Notes under the pieces: model-generated
Told to the model about the DNA's origin: nothing
Seen by the model: only the letters and a program-made list of their open reading frames with translations
Databases searched by the model: none
Assembly: GCA_960531495.1 (NCBI GenBank)
Contig: OY482863.1
Location: 630,621-694,620 of the forward strand
Length of the DNA stretch: 64,000 bases
From: Zeus faber
Taxonomy: Eukaryota > Chordata > Actinopteri > Zeiformes > Zeidae
Direction: 5' to 3'
In this document: one piece after another, positions 1 to 53,544 of the stretch
How the letters are laid out: the number at the start of each line of letters is the position of its first letter
Position numbering within the stretch: the first letter of the stretch is position 1
Program-made: the position numbers and the translations under genes

Positions 1-1473
1 TGCTGGTGCACATACGTTTGTTTGGGTCTCTGATGCTTCGACTAACACACTGTGAAATAAGACTGTCAGTCTGTCGTGGGGTCCCTGTTTCAGAAGACGT
101 GCGGTAAAAGAGGCCGTTCTGATTTGCGGCCCCTTCATACCGTGCGTAACATGTTGCCTCAGTAGAATTAGACCCGCCCCCCCCCCCCCCCATCTGAGTA
201 ACTCCACCCACGGCTGGAGAAATGACACGGAACTGCTCTGTTGGCGGCACAGACCAGCACAAATCTTTTAACAGAAAGAGGAAATAACACCAACTGCCTG
301 TGACTAAACCGCAGATGAAATGTAAGAATTTAAAAAATTATTGTTTCTTTCTAAAAAAAAATAATGCATTTAAAAAGTGTACGCAGTAGGTTGAGTTTTG
401 GCAGCGCCGCGCAATCCTCTGCAAACTTTTAAATGAGACCTTGTAGATCTGAGTGAAGATTCAGCAACTGCATTGATTATTTGTCACCTCAATTTGTTCA
501 GAAACAGATTTTGGTTGACTGATGAGGTGAAATCAGTGGAAGTTTAAGGACTGCATACGGGACCACGGAACCGGGGCAAACAGTTGCGGAGTGGGCGTGG
601 GGAGCAGCAGCATCTTCATTTAAAGAAAAAAATGAAATGGAGCGTCGGGATCCGGATGGATTTGAGGCATGTGAGAATAGTTAGAATGACTTTTGAGCAA
701 AAGAAAAAGAAATTCAAAAACATGTTTGGGGGACCCCAGAGACCAAAATTAACCTGTTGAAAAGGAGCATAATACGTCCCCTTTAACCACGGCTGTTGGC
801 AAAAAGGGTGTGTGTGTGTGAGAGATTTAAGGTAAAAAATAAAAAGCAGAATAAAAAGCAGACTCAGTCGCTTATCAGTTTCACTGCAGTCGTCCAAGTG
901 CTCCCGCTGCTCCTCCCGCTGCTCCTCCCTCCTCCACTTAACGTCAGAATCCAGAGTCAGCGCCACCTCCATTCTGCTCAAACAGAGTTCCTGGTCGGGA
1001 CGGGCGCCGCCCATCACGTCGCCGGTGCACGGACGCAAAGCGCTGCATAAACATGTAACGACGTTTGTGGCGTATTCTTGTCCCAAATTAAATGAAAAAC
1101 AAAAAGGGGGAAAACTACATTACTGGTCACGGTTCTAGCATTCATTCCTCCCTCGTCACTAAAAATAGTTTGGCCTACTTGGAGTGAGTAGTGCAAAACG
1201 TTAATACTAGGCTGCCCCCCGGAGAGGAGGAGGAGGGGGGTTAAACAAAGGCTCAGGTAGATATTTAAAATACACCCGGCCCGATAAATGTACACTCAAA
1301 AAACAAAAAAAAAACCAAAGGTCAAAGTTTAATTTAAAAGACAGCAGAATAGATTACAAAAAAATATGAAAATGGTGCGAGCGAGAAACGCTGCGCCCGC
1401 CGTCCTCTGTTTTCACTCCACATTCAGAGATTTAAGTTAATACCCATCTACTGTGCGTCTATGCCCCGCCCCT
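1..1473. other. cdk13 3' UTR and downstream flank
   Basis: No further coding exon is supported here. The part next to the cdk13 stop is the 3' UTR of that minus-strand gene. A variant poly(A) signal (ATTAAA on the minus strand, 1328-1333) could end it about 150 bases after the stop, but this is weak. Bases about 420-560 belong to a dispersed repeat also seen near 15.15 kb, 27.8 kb and 39.5 kb (shared words such as 'gaagattcagcaactg' and 'ctgatgagg'). Bases 700-800 resemble another piece of that family, on the opposite strand to a related piece near 14.8 kb. Confidence 0.5.
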
Positions 1474-21066
<19,593 letters not shown>

Positions 21067-22120
21067 GGGTCTGGTTAAAGACCAGATATACACTCGGGTC
21101 TGGGGGGTGTCCTCGTTTGAAAGTTGCGGCGTGTGTGACTAAAGTAAGCCTCCAGCTGCCCAGAAGAACATGGGGCTGGCTGGACAGCAGAATAAACCAC
21201 CCGGCTAGCTCGCTGTGGCTAACGGTAGTCCCAGAAGTACCTCGCTTGAGTCAGCGAACCCGGTTACTCCGTCCGACTGCGCAGCAGCATCACCCCCGTG
21301 GTTCCGCCGAACGTCTTACTCGAGTTTACTCGGATCTCCAACGGAAAATCGAGCACAGCGCGCACCAGGACCGAACATCTCCTTGGGTTTAAACCACCAG
21401 CTCCCGCTAGCCGCTTTAGCTGCCCCAGCCGGCTAGCCTCCGTGTTACGGTTGGGTTCGGTCCGTTGGGTTCCGCTCGGGGCTTTAACTGGTGTGGCTCC
21501 GCGGAGTACAGCGTTGCTCCTCCGAGGAAAACTGCACGAAACGATGAAACCCGTTTAAATCCGTTGACCGCGCGATGCGGGGGAAACGCATCTCCGGCGC
21601 CGGTCGCAAACTTCGCAACAAGGAAGTGGTTTGGCACGCCGCTCGGCTAGCCACTTAGCTCCGAGTTAGCCTGCTCCAGCGCTAGCCGCTTAGCTTAGCT
21701 TAGCTTAGCTTAGCATAGCTTAGCATATCTTAGCATAGCTTAGCATAGCTTAGCATAGCATAGCGGGGGCAGAGGCAGCCCTTTCCTTTCTCCTCCTCCG
21801 CCGAGATGCGGCGCAGCAACGCCACCGAACGCCCGTCCGTCTCCCGCGGGGTCGAGGCTCCCGCCGGCCGGGGCATGGTGCGGTGGAAGCGGCGGGTCCC
21901 GTGCGGGCGCTGCGGGGCTCGCGGGCTCTTTGTTCGGCGCCGGAGAAACTTTGTTGCTCCGAGTGTCTCGCGGTGCCGCCGCGCGCGTGCCTGGGCCACG
22001 AGAGCGTTCAAACCGCAGGCCTCGTGCCCGGGCGCCAGCCAATAGGGGCGCGGGTCGGCGGTGACGTCACAGGCGGAGAAACCGGTAGGATTTCGCTTTT
22101 CGTTAAAAATCCGGAGAAAT
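21067..22120 (-). promoter_or_regulatory. cdk13 promoter and 5' UTR region
   Basis: GC- and CpG-rich sequence directly upstream of the cdk13 start codon. It contains a CCAAT box (22039-22043, in 'agccaatagg') and a full CRE palindrome TGACGTCA (22062-22069) 20 bases away. These are typical core elements of a TATA-less housekeeping promoter. The transcription start is not determined, but these elements would place it at about 21.8-22.0 kb. Confidence 0.65.
21680..21766. repeat. TAGCT / TAGCATAGCT short tandem repeat
   Basis: A run of 'tagct' units, turning into 'tagcatagct' units, lies within the presumed cdk13 5' UTR or promoter, about 610-700 bases upstream of the start codon. The units are slightly diverged. 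Confidence 0.9.
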
Positions 22121-22369
22121 AATCAGTAAATTGAAATTCAATGCGATCAGATATTTTAAGTTATTGTTCTACGTATCGATTTATTCTCATTCATTATTGT
22201 ATTTATTGAATCTATTTTTAGATTTTCAGAAAAATCTGTACATTTAAATGTATTTCACGAATAGATATATAAATATTATTCAAAATGATCGTTTTGTATG
22301 TATGCCTATTTATTGATTGATTAATTCATTTTTTACGACTATTTGTTCGATTTTTGTTCCATTGAACCA

Positions 22370-22735
22370 GGAAGTCGGATTCCAGACACTTCCGGATCGT
22401 GTTGCTCCGTTTCCTCTGTTCTGTCCGGGAAAACAATGGCGCTGCGGTGAGCTCGAAGTAACGTGTTTGTCTGCAGGAGCTGAAGCCACAGAATAACCAC
22501 TAAATACTTTAGAACCGAGCCGGACGCGTTACCAAATTTAAAAAAAAACCCACGCGAAGAGGGGAAGACGTTTCCTCCCCGGTAAACGGTGTGCGCCGCC
22601 ATGTTGCCGTGACGTCCACCCCCCGCGGACTGGTTGTGTTCGGGCAGACGGCGGCAATGGCGGCTCCGCCTCCTCCCGATCCACCGGAGCGCGGTGTTGA
22701 ACGCGGGCTTTGTTTTCCAATAGAGCTGAGCTGAA
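22370..22735. promoter_or_regulatory. Second CpG-rich promoter-like block upstream of cdk13
   Basis: Separated from the cdk13-proximal island by about 250 AT-rich bases. It has an ETS-type 'cacttccgg' (about 22387) and a YY1-type 'gccgccatgttg' (about 22598-22609) next to 'gtgacgtcc'. Two short ATG frames exist on the plus strand, at 22436 ('aacaatggcgctgcgg' running into GTGAGC) and about 22656. Neither leads to a recognisable protein. It may be a divergent non-coding promoter or an alternative cdk13 promoter. Confidence 0.4.
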
Positions 22736-22794
22736 GTCTGCGTGTGGACTGTTTTATTCGAGCAAGGGGTGTTTTGTGATGTTGCTGCGACGGG

Positions 22795-22995
22795 GGGATG
22801 GTAGCTCAGGAGGTAGAGCTGGTGGTCTAGTCATGTAAAGGTTGCTGGTTGGATCCCAGGCTCCTCCTGCTAGCATGCTGTAGTGTCCTTGAGCAAGACA
22901 CTTAACCCCTCATTGCTCCTGATGGCTGCGTCCGTCGCTGTTTGAATGATTCTAAGTGGCTTTGGATAAAAGCGTCTGATCAATGTAATGTAACG
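22795..22995 (+). mobile_element. tRNA-derived SINE, copy 2
   Basis: Plus-strand copy of the SINE at 8303-8512. A box: 'ggtagctcaggaggtagagc'; B box: 'ggttggatccc'. The core has 'ccttgagcaagacactta' and the tail 'ggataaaagcgtctgat'. It is between cdk13 and rala. Confidence 0.88.
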
Positions 22996-23530
22996 TAACG
23001 GTGTGGTGTGACGCCATCTGCTGGTGGAGGAGCGGCAGCGGCTCAATAAGTTAAATGGGTTAAAAAAAATATATATATATATATATATATAGATTTTTTT
23101 TTTTTAATTCAATGGCATTTTTAAAATATTTGTCTGTAATGTTTTCTTTCAAAATTTCAACTTCACATTTCCAGTTTTTGGCACACACACGTATATCATT
23201 ATTAATTATAATATCATTAATTTAATCAAGAAACTTCCATTTCTTGTGTTTAAACTGTAAACGTTATGCATCATCAGTGCATTTGTGCCAGGAATTGCGG
23301 GCCCCGCCAGCCACAATGGAAACAGCATAGAGGAGCACAAGTACCGTAAATACATTGAACGGCTGTTTCTTGAAAGGTGGCAGCTGATAAAATATCAAAT
23401 ATGGGATTTTTTTTTTAAACAAAATAATCTCACAGTTTACCGCTTTAATAAATACCCACCCCGACCACTGAAAACAACACGCCCACATGAGGCTTGGACT
23501 TGGACAGGACTCGGGACATAGTGTGTAAAA
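22996..23530. other. cdk13-rala spacer
   Basis: AT-rich spacer with a short AT run at about 23068-23090. Bases about 23270-23480 share a diverged sequence with 56650-56800 (both have 'gaggagcaca' followed by a 'tacattgaa' word), so they appear to be copies of one dispersed element. No gene seen. Confidence 0.45.
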
Positions 23531-25871
23531 TGTTAGTAGTATTATCCACTTTATTCATCATTTTCAAATAGCTCACAAAAACCCATTGAATGTTAAGTTG
23601 AATTTCTCCAACACACCGGCTACATTAGTGGTAATGTTTTAAAGTAAACGGGAAGAAAACAAGTTACCGTTGGCATACACACAACCACGCACAACCACCC
23701 AGGCTAGGGCACACATCTAGTTCAGTCCAACAGTGTTAATATATATTTCCATTCTCTATTCACATAGCACGGTCATTTCTCCCCCCAAAAGACAACTGGC
23801 ATTGTCTCTCCATCACAACTCTCTGAGTATCACCTCGCACATCCGGCTTCTGTTATTTGGCCTTTGCAATCCAATGGTCCTGCATTAGTCTCGTTTTAGT
23901 CAGGTTATGTTTTTCCAACAATAACTACATCAAGTTAAGATATTGTTGTAGCTGTAATACACATTAATGTTTTGCATTCCTGCATTCTTTCTTTTTTTGT
24001 TGTTTTGAAGTTGTCTAAAATCTTTGAACCGTGCTGGGCTGGCCGTGACTTGGCCTGCGGGCAAATAGAACATTGAAATACAAAACAGAAAAGGTTGAAA
24101 AGGTGCGGACGCTGCTTCTCCGCCCTCTTCCTCTGATTCAAATCGTTATTTTGCATAGTCTCTGTCGTTTGACTCAACGGATCCCAATCCCCTCTAGATT
24201 AAGGTGTAATGATCGGTACGTTCTCGTAAAATCCCATTAGAAATTCAATTACATTTGATTTTTTACAATTTCTTCTAGAAATTAAACCACATTCACGTTT
24301 TCTTGACGGTAAAAACAAAAAAAAATGTCAATAGCTGCAACCGCAAATAAACAAGTTGTTACAGTACATCCATTCATTGAGTTGTGTTATAAGACAGGGA
24401 AAGCTTTAGGTGGAAAAAGTTGTTTTAAAGTGCGTTAACAACCTCTGGGCTTGGACCCAAGAGGAACGGCGACAGGGTTTTGTACGATTATTCACATTCA
24501 AAACGGGCGACGGGGAAACAGCAAATGTAATAAACATGAGGAGCTAAAGCCCTAACAACCTTTTTATTTTATTTCTTATTTCAAATGAATCCCCACTCGC
24601 CGATACCATCATTGACATGAAGCCACAGGGGAATTTTAGGAGTGAAAAGCTGCGTGGCGGTGCATAGTTTGAACGCTCGTCACGCGTTCTGCAGCACCAG
24701 ATTCCATGTGGGCTTTGTTGGTTTGTTGTTTTTCTCTTTGGTGATGGCAACGAAGCAACATAACGGATAGGCCCCGACACATCCTGCCACGCCCCTTTCT
24801 GTCCTCCTCACTCCACAATAAATACAATATTTTGAAATGTTTTCCAACCACAAAATGAAAAAAATAAAATAGAAACGGGACGACGAGCTGTTAGTCATTA
24901 AGGTTCAGAGCAAAGGAAAGCGAAATTGTCTACAAAATGTATTTCTTCTTGACGGCTTATAAGTCAATTTAGACGGCGGACGTGGAAGGATTTACCGTTT
25001 TCTTTTGTTTTGTTTTCTGTTGGAGCACCAGGGATTCCTTGTAAACAAAAAGAAGCAAAATTCTGTCAACCACGCCCGGTAAAAAATAAAAACAATAAAA
25101 ATTATAATGTTTAAATTAAATAGTTCATGGTTACCATTAGTCGATGAATGAGAGCGAGACAGAGGGAGAGAGAGAGAGACATTAATGTGCTTATTGTAAA
25201 CCAGTAAGACTAATTATTAGCTATGTTCTGAATATGAGTTTCTATATCCACAACGACAACCGCGATGGCAAGTAGCTCAACATGATACAAAGGAGGTCGA
25301 GGCCAAAGATGAAAAAGAAAACCCAATTATTATTATAATTATTATGATTATTATGATTATTATTTATTTTTTAACGTGAGATTGACCGGCACGATGCTCT
25401 GACACTGCACTGCTGGATCTACTGAAATAAAAGCCCTTTTCCTGGCCGGTCAACTTCAGTAACACCGGACGACTCCCAGACCTACTCTCTTTTTAAAAAA
25501 AACCCGAAAACATTACTTCCAACCTCGTCCCATTTGGGTTCCAGCTCTGCGCAGCTGCTTTTATCCTCTTTTTTTTTTTAAGACCACACACGTCAACTCT
25601 ACAATGTTTTTTTGTTGTCACAATCTCAGAGAAGCTGAGTTCCAAATAAAAACAGCAGAAAAACGTAGCGACGTGGTCAGAGTAAGAGCGAGGAGAGAGA
25701 GAGAGAGAGAGACGTTACGTCAATTATTTGGGATGTGGGCACGTAAAAAGGTCAAACCCAGGGTTAGACGGGACCGCACCGGGCGTCCTGGGAGCGCGGG
25801 GGCAGCGTGGCACAAAGTAAAATGCAAAAGTCTGAGAAATGTAATATGTACACAAAGCCTGTCACTCCCCA
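23531..25871 (-). other. Probable rala 3' UTR
   Basis: Starts right after the rala stop codon. It contains no recognised transposon over about 2.3 kb, unlike its surroundings. A canonical AATAAA on the minus strand at 23550-23555 is a plausible end. The length is in the range expected for vertebrate RALA 3' UTRs. It contains short GA-rich runs (about 25155-25180 and 25693-25712) and AT-rich stretches. The extent is inferred, since no transcript data are available. Confidence 0.5.
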
Positions 25872-34957
<9,086 letters not shown>

Positions 34958-35163
34958 CATTTTACATTTACATTGAGCAGACGCTTTTATCCAAAGCGAC
35001 TTACAATTGTTCAATCACCGACGGACGCAGCCATCAGGAGCAATGAGGGGTTAAGTGTCTTGCTCAAGGACACTACAGCATGCTAGCAGGAGGAGCCTGG
35101 GATCGAACCAGCAACCTTTAGATTACTAGACAACCAGCTCTACCGCCTGAGCTACCATCCTCC
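34958..35163 (-). mobile_element. tRNA-derived SINE, copy 3
   Basis: Minus-strand copy almost identical in its core to 8303-8512 ('gacggacgcagccatcagga', 'ctacagcatgctagcagg'). The A box and B box are recognisable near 35150 and 35100. The high identity between these two copies suggests recent activity. It is in rala intron 1. Confidence 0.88.
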
Positions 35164-35169
35164 TATTGA

Positions 35170-36590
35170 TGCACGGTTGTGCATCAATACCGCCCCACAC
35201 CCTGTCTGCCTGAATATGTCATATCTAATAATAAAAAATTAAGCAGCAACATTGCGTATGCATGCATGCTGAACAAGCATTTCCATCTGTAATTCCAGGG
35301 CTGTGTGGAATACTTGATTCTGATCGGTCTATCAGCAATCAGACGTCAGTTATTCCTGATGACCGCCATCGTGGGCAATGGCAAGTGCTTCCCGGCGCTG
35401 GTTCTCGTGAAAGAACCGAAGAGATTATTATGGATATGTACAATTTAACATTAATAACAGTATAAAGGTTGGGGTCATACTCCGGTAAATGTCATTTTGC
35501 TGTTGCTGCAATGTTCGCTACGCTGGTGTGGACTATTTTATAACAGCGGAAGCTTTCAAACTAAGCACACTGGTTTCCAAATTAATATTCCTTATCAATG
35601 CATCATTTTATTTCGTAGGTAGGTGCCACAGTACAGAATGCCAGCCACCGTAAAGTTCTGCAAGCCTGTAATTATGGCATAATAACCCCCTTCAGACTGA
35701 GAAATGATCCAGATCAGCCTGTCGGAGTTCATCTCTATTTCTCACATACATGACTCGTGCAAAACAAAGTCGGTGGTGTAATAATAAATAATAATCAAAT
35801 ACAAATTAGAAAGAATATACAGACCTACACAAGCAGAGAGACATGCATGTATGCAATTATGTGTGCATGTCGAGGTCATTTTGCGATAAAGACCAGGCTG
35901 TGCTGCACATTGGCTTCAGCAGCCTTTCTGTTTTGTTTTCCTGCCGAGCTCACCGACGTGTCACGGCCCTGATGATCTGGGCGCACAACAGGCCTGGTGT
36001 GCACCAAAAACAACACACAATGGACAATCACCTCAATTCACACCAACCGAGACGGGGTTTAAAGGGTTAAACCGGTGGTCAAGACGCCGGACCGGACCGG
36101 ACCAGCTCGGTTCGATCCACTGGCCCGGCTCGCGTTCATACTCCATGTCCATACTGGACAGACAGTTTGCATTCAATACTAACTAGTTTTACTTATTGTA
36201 AAACTAGTAAGTAGATAACTGCCAGTTATCTGACAATATTTCAAACTGATCAATAATGGTGGCTGCGGATCAGCTGGTTAACTGGATAACCGGGCAATTT
36301 ATACACCGACTGAGACGGAGACCATGTTTCAAGGGTTGTACTTAATAATAATATTCGTTTTTTAAATACGATATTAATGACATGTTGTCTGTCAGCTTAG
36401 CCGTGTTGTGCTAAGTAGCTGGAGGGCTAACCAGCGCAGGCAGAAACAGGTAGCCGATGTCAACATGCTAGTAGGCTCAAGCTAATAAGCCATTAGGCAG
36501 AAACCAACGGGCTACGGGGCTAATGAGACGGCGGACGAAAAACCGGCGAAGGTCAACCCGGGCTGCGGTCGCTGCGGAGGCGGCAGCGCT
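35170..36590. other. rala intron 1, 5' part
   Basis: No exon or classified transposon. Two small perfect hairpins lie side by side: 'actagttttac' and its complement (36182-36192 / 36198-36208), and 'agataact' with 'agttatct' (about 36213-36231). A GGACC run occurs at about 36090-36110. Confidence 0.45.
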
Positions 36591-36593
36591 TAC

Positions 36594-36760
36594 CTTGGCG
36601 GTGCGCGCAGTGAATGGGTGCGGTGATCGGGGTCGCTTTGTCGCTAGTCAGCTCATGCTAACTCCGCGGCTAACTGCTAGCAGGCTGCATGTCCTGCCGC
36701 TTCCTGCTCCGGCGTCTGACTGCCGCTGCTGCCTTCAAGTCGCGTGGGAATTTGCCCCAC
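36594..36760 (-). other. rala: Probable non-coding first exon of rala
   Basis: On the minus strand a CpG-rich segment ends in a strong donor (CAAG|GTAAGC, boundary at 36594). It is the only good donor in the promoter island upstream of the coding exon, whose acceptor lies at 33657. RALA genes usually have a non-coding first exon. The upstream limit is not determined and about 36760 is a guess. Confidence 0.55.
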
Positions 36761-37300
36761 TCACTACCTGCTGCCTCCGTAGGATAGACGTAAAAACGTT
36801 TCTAGTCGGTAATCTTCTGTGTGGCAAACGTCGTATTCACGAATTAAATATATTTATTGATTGTATATGAACACTCACTCATTACCAACCTTATGTCTAT
36901 GGAATGTGCCCCTGAATATAAGTTTAAAAAGAGCAGCGGGCGGGTGACGACTTGAACGCAGCATCAGTCAGAGGGCGCCCTACTTCAGTCACCAATGACA
37001 TCATAAAAACAAAAACACACCGATGAAGACAGGAGCGCATTCAAACAAAAAGGCCGCGGAGAGGCGCGGCGCTCTATTATTCCGTCAAAACTTCTCGTTT
37101 TAAACTTTCTTGTCGATATCGCTCTACTCCGACCGGCAACAAATGAGAATCTCGCGAGAGGACGTGCTGCCGGTGTCGCGGGCCAGCGCGGGAACCTTCG
37201 AATCCGTCAAACCAACTTCCGGTTCCGGTGGAACGATCGCGCCATAGTGACGTCACACAGGTGCCTAAGCGTCACATCCCGAGATCCACGCGCCACAAAC
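36600..37300. promoter_or_regulatory. Divergent promoter of rala and the MED1-like gene
   Basis: Short CpG-rich interval between the presumed first exon of rala (minus) and the plus-strand MED1-like gene. It holds the palindrome TCTCGCGAGA (37150-37159), a motif common in bidirectional vertebrate promoters. It also has ETS-type sites in 'acttccggttccgg' (about 37215-37228) and a full CRE TGACGTCA (37248-37255). No TATA box is evident. A non-coding first exon for the plus-strand gene must lie here, because its first coding exon begins with an acceptor at 37607-37608. A donor such as CACACAG|GTGCCT (37260/37261) is a candidate. Confidence 0.65.
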
Positions 37301-37610
37301 ACTGCACCTTAGGAAGGAGGAAAGATGGGTTAATATGTGCATTGCTTTTTCTGCTTGTGCTGACTGCACAACGGTGCATTATCAAATATTCGGGATAATT
37401 GATCGATTGGTTGGCCAATCAACGTGCACACGGAAGTTAATTGAGTGAATGTTTTCACATGTTTGTGTTGTAAATTGGTCATTTGCATTGATAATGTCAA
37501 TGAATATTGTGGGGGGAAAATAAATCAATGTATTAATTTTAACGTTCTGCAGCGAGGGTCTGTTTGCAACTTCAAGGTGTTTTATTCCATTTTTCTTCTT
37601 CTGTTTAGAG

Positions 37611-50707
<13,097 letters not shown>

Positions 50708-50790
50708 ACTGCAACAAATCAACTCAGGAGGTTGAGGGTTTAAGTTGTTGTTTTTTTTCTGTATTCTTGGTCTTCCTTTTTGAAATATTG

Positions 50791-50796
50791 AATAAA
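50791..50796 (+). terminator. Poly(A) signal of the MED1-like gene
   Basis: Canonical AATAAA 84 bases after the stop codon, in the only 3' sequence before repeats. It implies a very short 3' UTR of about 100 bases. Confidence 0.75.
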
Positions 50797-50819
50797 TATA
50801 TTTTCTGACACGCAACGCT

Positions 50820-52190
50820 TGGTTGACTTGAGTTGGGCGTCTGGGCTCTACTGCTCATCCCTCTCGGCGAGGTGTTGTTCAAACTGAGTGAGTTGGAAAT
50901 ATAGGAGGGATGAGCTCCAGTTCCCCCTTTGAATACAAGAGTACAGCCCAACAGGTGGAGGCGAGGGAGGTGGAGGGAGCGCAGCAAGCAGGTGGAGCAG
51001 GAGGGACGTGGTTGCTTGAATAGGCCAGCCAAATAAGGGTGTGGGAGTGTGTGGCGCCGTCAAGTTGTCTGACAGAACTAGCTCCGCAGGCTGCGCATCA
51101 TTTGTTGAATGTAGTTGTTGCATCAATTGGTGAACTTAGGACGAGAAATTTAACGTGGTCGATTGGATCAAAATCATTTTTTTCCTCAGAGTACATTTTC
51201 ATATACAGCGAAATTGTGGTGATGAGGATTTGGGGCAGGATTTCTGTGCAGACAATTGGCTGGCATAAAAAAGCTGAACAGTCAATGAAAAATAAATTGC
51301 AAATATAAGGAACAGAAATGACCAAATATAGCAAATCATACAGAATTCACAAAATGCGATTCTGTCTAAGGTTCACTATCTGGAATTCAGTTTTCTTGAC
51401 GTTGTCTGTCATCAGAATGGCTGGAAGCTGAGACGATGCAGGTCATTCCGCTGTTGGCCGTGAAGCGTTGTGAGGCCTGGCGCCCGACCCGTCCCGGACG
51501 GCCAACAACCCTTTTGATTGGTACCGTGCGCGCCAATGAGATGCTGTTAAAGAACAAACATGCATTTTATTTCATCCTTTTCCAACAGAACGAGCACCTT
51601 CAAAAAAGTAAAAATATGTTTCAGAGGCGGAGATTATAGCTTTGAGTGCTAAATAGGTTCACTCCGAGAGCTCTGACACTTGCATAGTATGTATTTTGGT
51701 CAACAAAGTGGTTTCTGGAAAGACTTTTGAAGCTATGCAAGATATTCCAGATATGCAAAAGGAATGTTATGCATTGTCCTTTATTTGGGCCCAGGTTTTT
51801 ATAAGTGCAAAACACGAGTGGGACTTGATTTCTCTTTGACGCTGAGATTTCAAATCGTTCCAAGCAGATGCCTTATTTTTGCACCCTTCGCTTGCAGCGC
51901 TGGAAGGTAACAAGAACAACGTGCTTTGTGAATATATTTAGGTACATTTTTCAAGTTTATTCAATTTCAGAGACATTCTACTTTTACACCATTACATTTC
52001 AAAGAAGATATGCATACTTTTTAGTTAATACAATACAAATACACAAATCTGGACTTCTATTTATTCTTCTTCTATTTATATTCATAAGTCAATGACTCCA
52101 CAAGTTATTTTTTTTGTAAATTGTAATCTGGATCTGCATGAACATCTGCAGAAAAAAGGTACAGTTCCAATACTTTAAGCAGTTTTTTTT
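50820..52190. other. Spacer between the MED1-like gene and fbxl7
   Basis: No exon, RNA gene or classifiable transposon could be supported in this AT-rich stretch. Confidence 0.45.
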
Positions 52191-52193
52191 ATA

Positions 52194-52803
52194 AACCTAC
52201 AACCAATGAGCGCATTGGATAGACCTACAACCAATCACAGCATCTGATAAACCTACAACCAATCAGAGCATTGGATAGAGCTACAACCAATCAGGGCATT
52301 GGATAGAGCCACAACCAATCACAGCATCGGATAGAGCAACAACCAATCAGGGCATTGGAAAGAGCTACAACCAATCAGGGCATCGGATAGAGCTACAACC
52401 AATCAGGGCATTGGATAGAGCTACAACCAATCAGGGCATCGGATAGAGCTACAACCAATCAGGGCATCGGATAGAGCTACAACCAATCAGGGCATCGGAT
52501 AGAGCTACAACCAATCAGAGCATCGGATAGAGCTACAACCAATCAGGGCATCGGATAGAGCTACAACCAATCAGGGCATTGGATAAAGCTACAACCAATC
52601 AGGGCATTGGATAGAGCTACAACCAATCAGGGCATCGGATAGAGCTACAACCAATCAGGGCATCTGATAGAGCTACAACCAATCAGAGCATCGGATAGAG
52701 CTACAACCAATCAGGGCATCGGATAGAGCTACAAACAATCAGAGCATCGGATAGAGCTACAACCAATCAGGGCATTGGATAGAGCTACAACCAATCACAG
52801 CAT
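52194..52803 (+). repeat. 28-bp minisatellite with a CCAAT motif in nearly every unit
   Basis: About 22 tandem units of 'ctacaaccaatcagggcat' plus 'cggatagag' (period 28). All but one unit contain CCAAT, mostly as AACCAATCAG, which fits the NF-Y consensus. Units with 'cattgg' instead of 'catcgg' also contain an inverted CCAAT. The array lies about 1.0-1.6 kb upstream of the fbxl7 start codon. Confidence 0.95.
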
Positions 52804-53340
52804 GGAAATGTGTGACGTAGAGCTGAGTGAGTGAGTTGGTAAATTAAACTTTTACCAAATCCCGTTTGAAGTTTGACAAACACATCTTTCTTACCAACAA
52901 AAGTTTTTTTGGAGAAAATAAAGCGTCCAGTTGGTTTCATACTGCCATGACCGCTCCACGTCAGCGGCAGCCATCTTGGTAAGGTGTATCGTCATCGCAT
53001 CAAAGCCACTTCATAGAGGATAAACGGTTGTGATTGGCCAACACCGGCGAGGTCGTGTGTTAATGTGTTTGAACGGGAGGGTGGCCAGACGTATTCTGCA
53101 GAACAAATGAAAGACGAGCTGAGGATTGGCCTGGTTCCCATCCTACCTTTAAGGAGAAAATATTTCAACACAGTACCTTCACTTTAACTACAGTCATTTT
53201 GTGTCAGGCTATGTGTACTTTAACTTAAAAGTAAAATGACTCCTGTCTCTTCTGAAATCCGAGTACTGCATGTGGAAGCATGTACTGTACTGTGGTTATT
53301 TACCAACAGAGTGTTAACGCTTGAGGTAATTTACTGTTTT
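52804..53340. other. fbxl7 upstream flank
   Basis: No repeat or exon recognised between the CCAAT minisatellite and the GC-rich fbxl7 promoter. Confidence 0.45.
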
Positions 53341-53344
53341 GCCG

Positions 53345-53512
53345 GTGCAGCGTCTCATACATTTGCAGTCGTTGTGTGTATTTAAAGCCTGCTGCAGGCT
53401 GGCGCTGCGGTCCCTTTAAATGCCGCGCACACACACGCACACGCAGCAAGTCGCGCAGCTGCTGCTTGACGCTCGCAAACTTTTTTCCTTCTCTCGCGTC
53501 CGCACCGATAAT

Positions 53513-53544
<32 letters not shown>

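Noticed and set aside
22436-22450. First coding exon of an unknown plus-strand gene (ATGGCGCTGCG|GTGAGC)
   Set aside because: No downstream plus-strand exon in a matching phase was found before rala. Kept only as a possible promoter observation.
22795-22880. A tRNA gene
   Set aside because: The A and B boxes belong to the head of a SINE that recurs at 8.3 and 35 kb. The cloverleaf is not complete.
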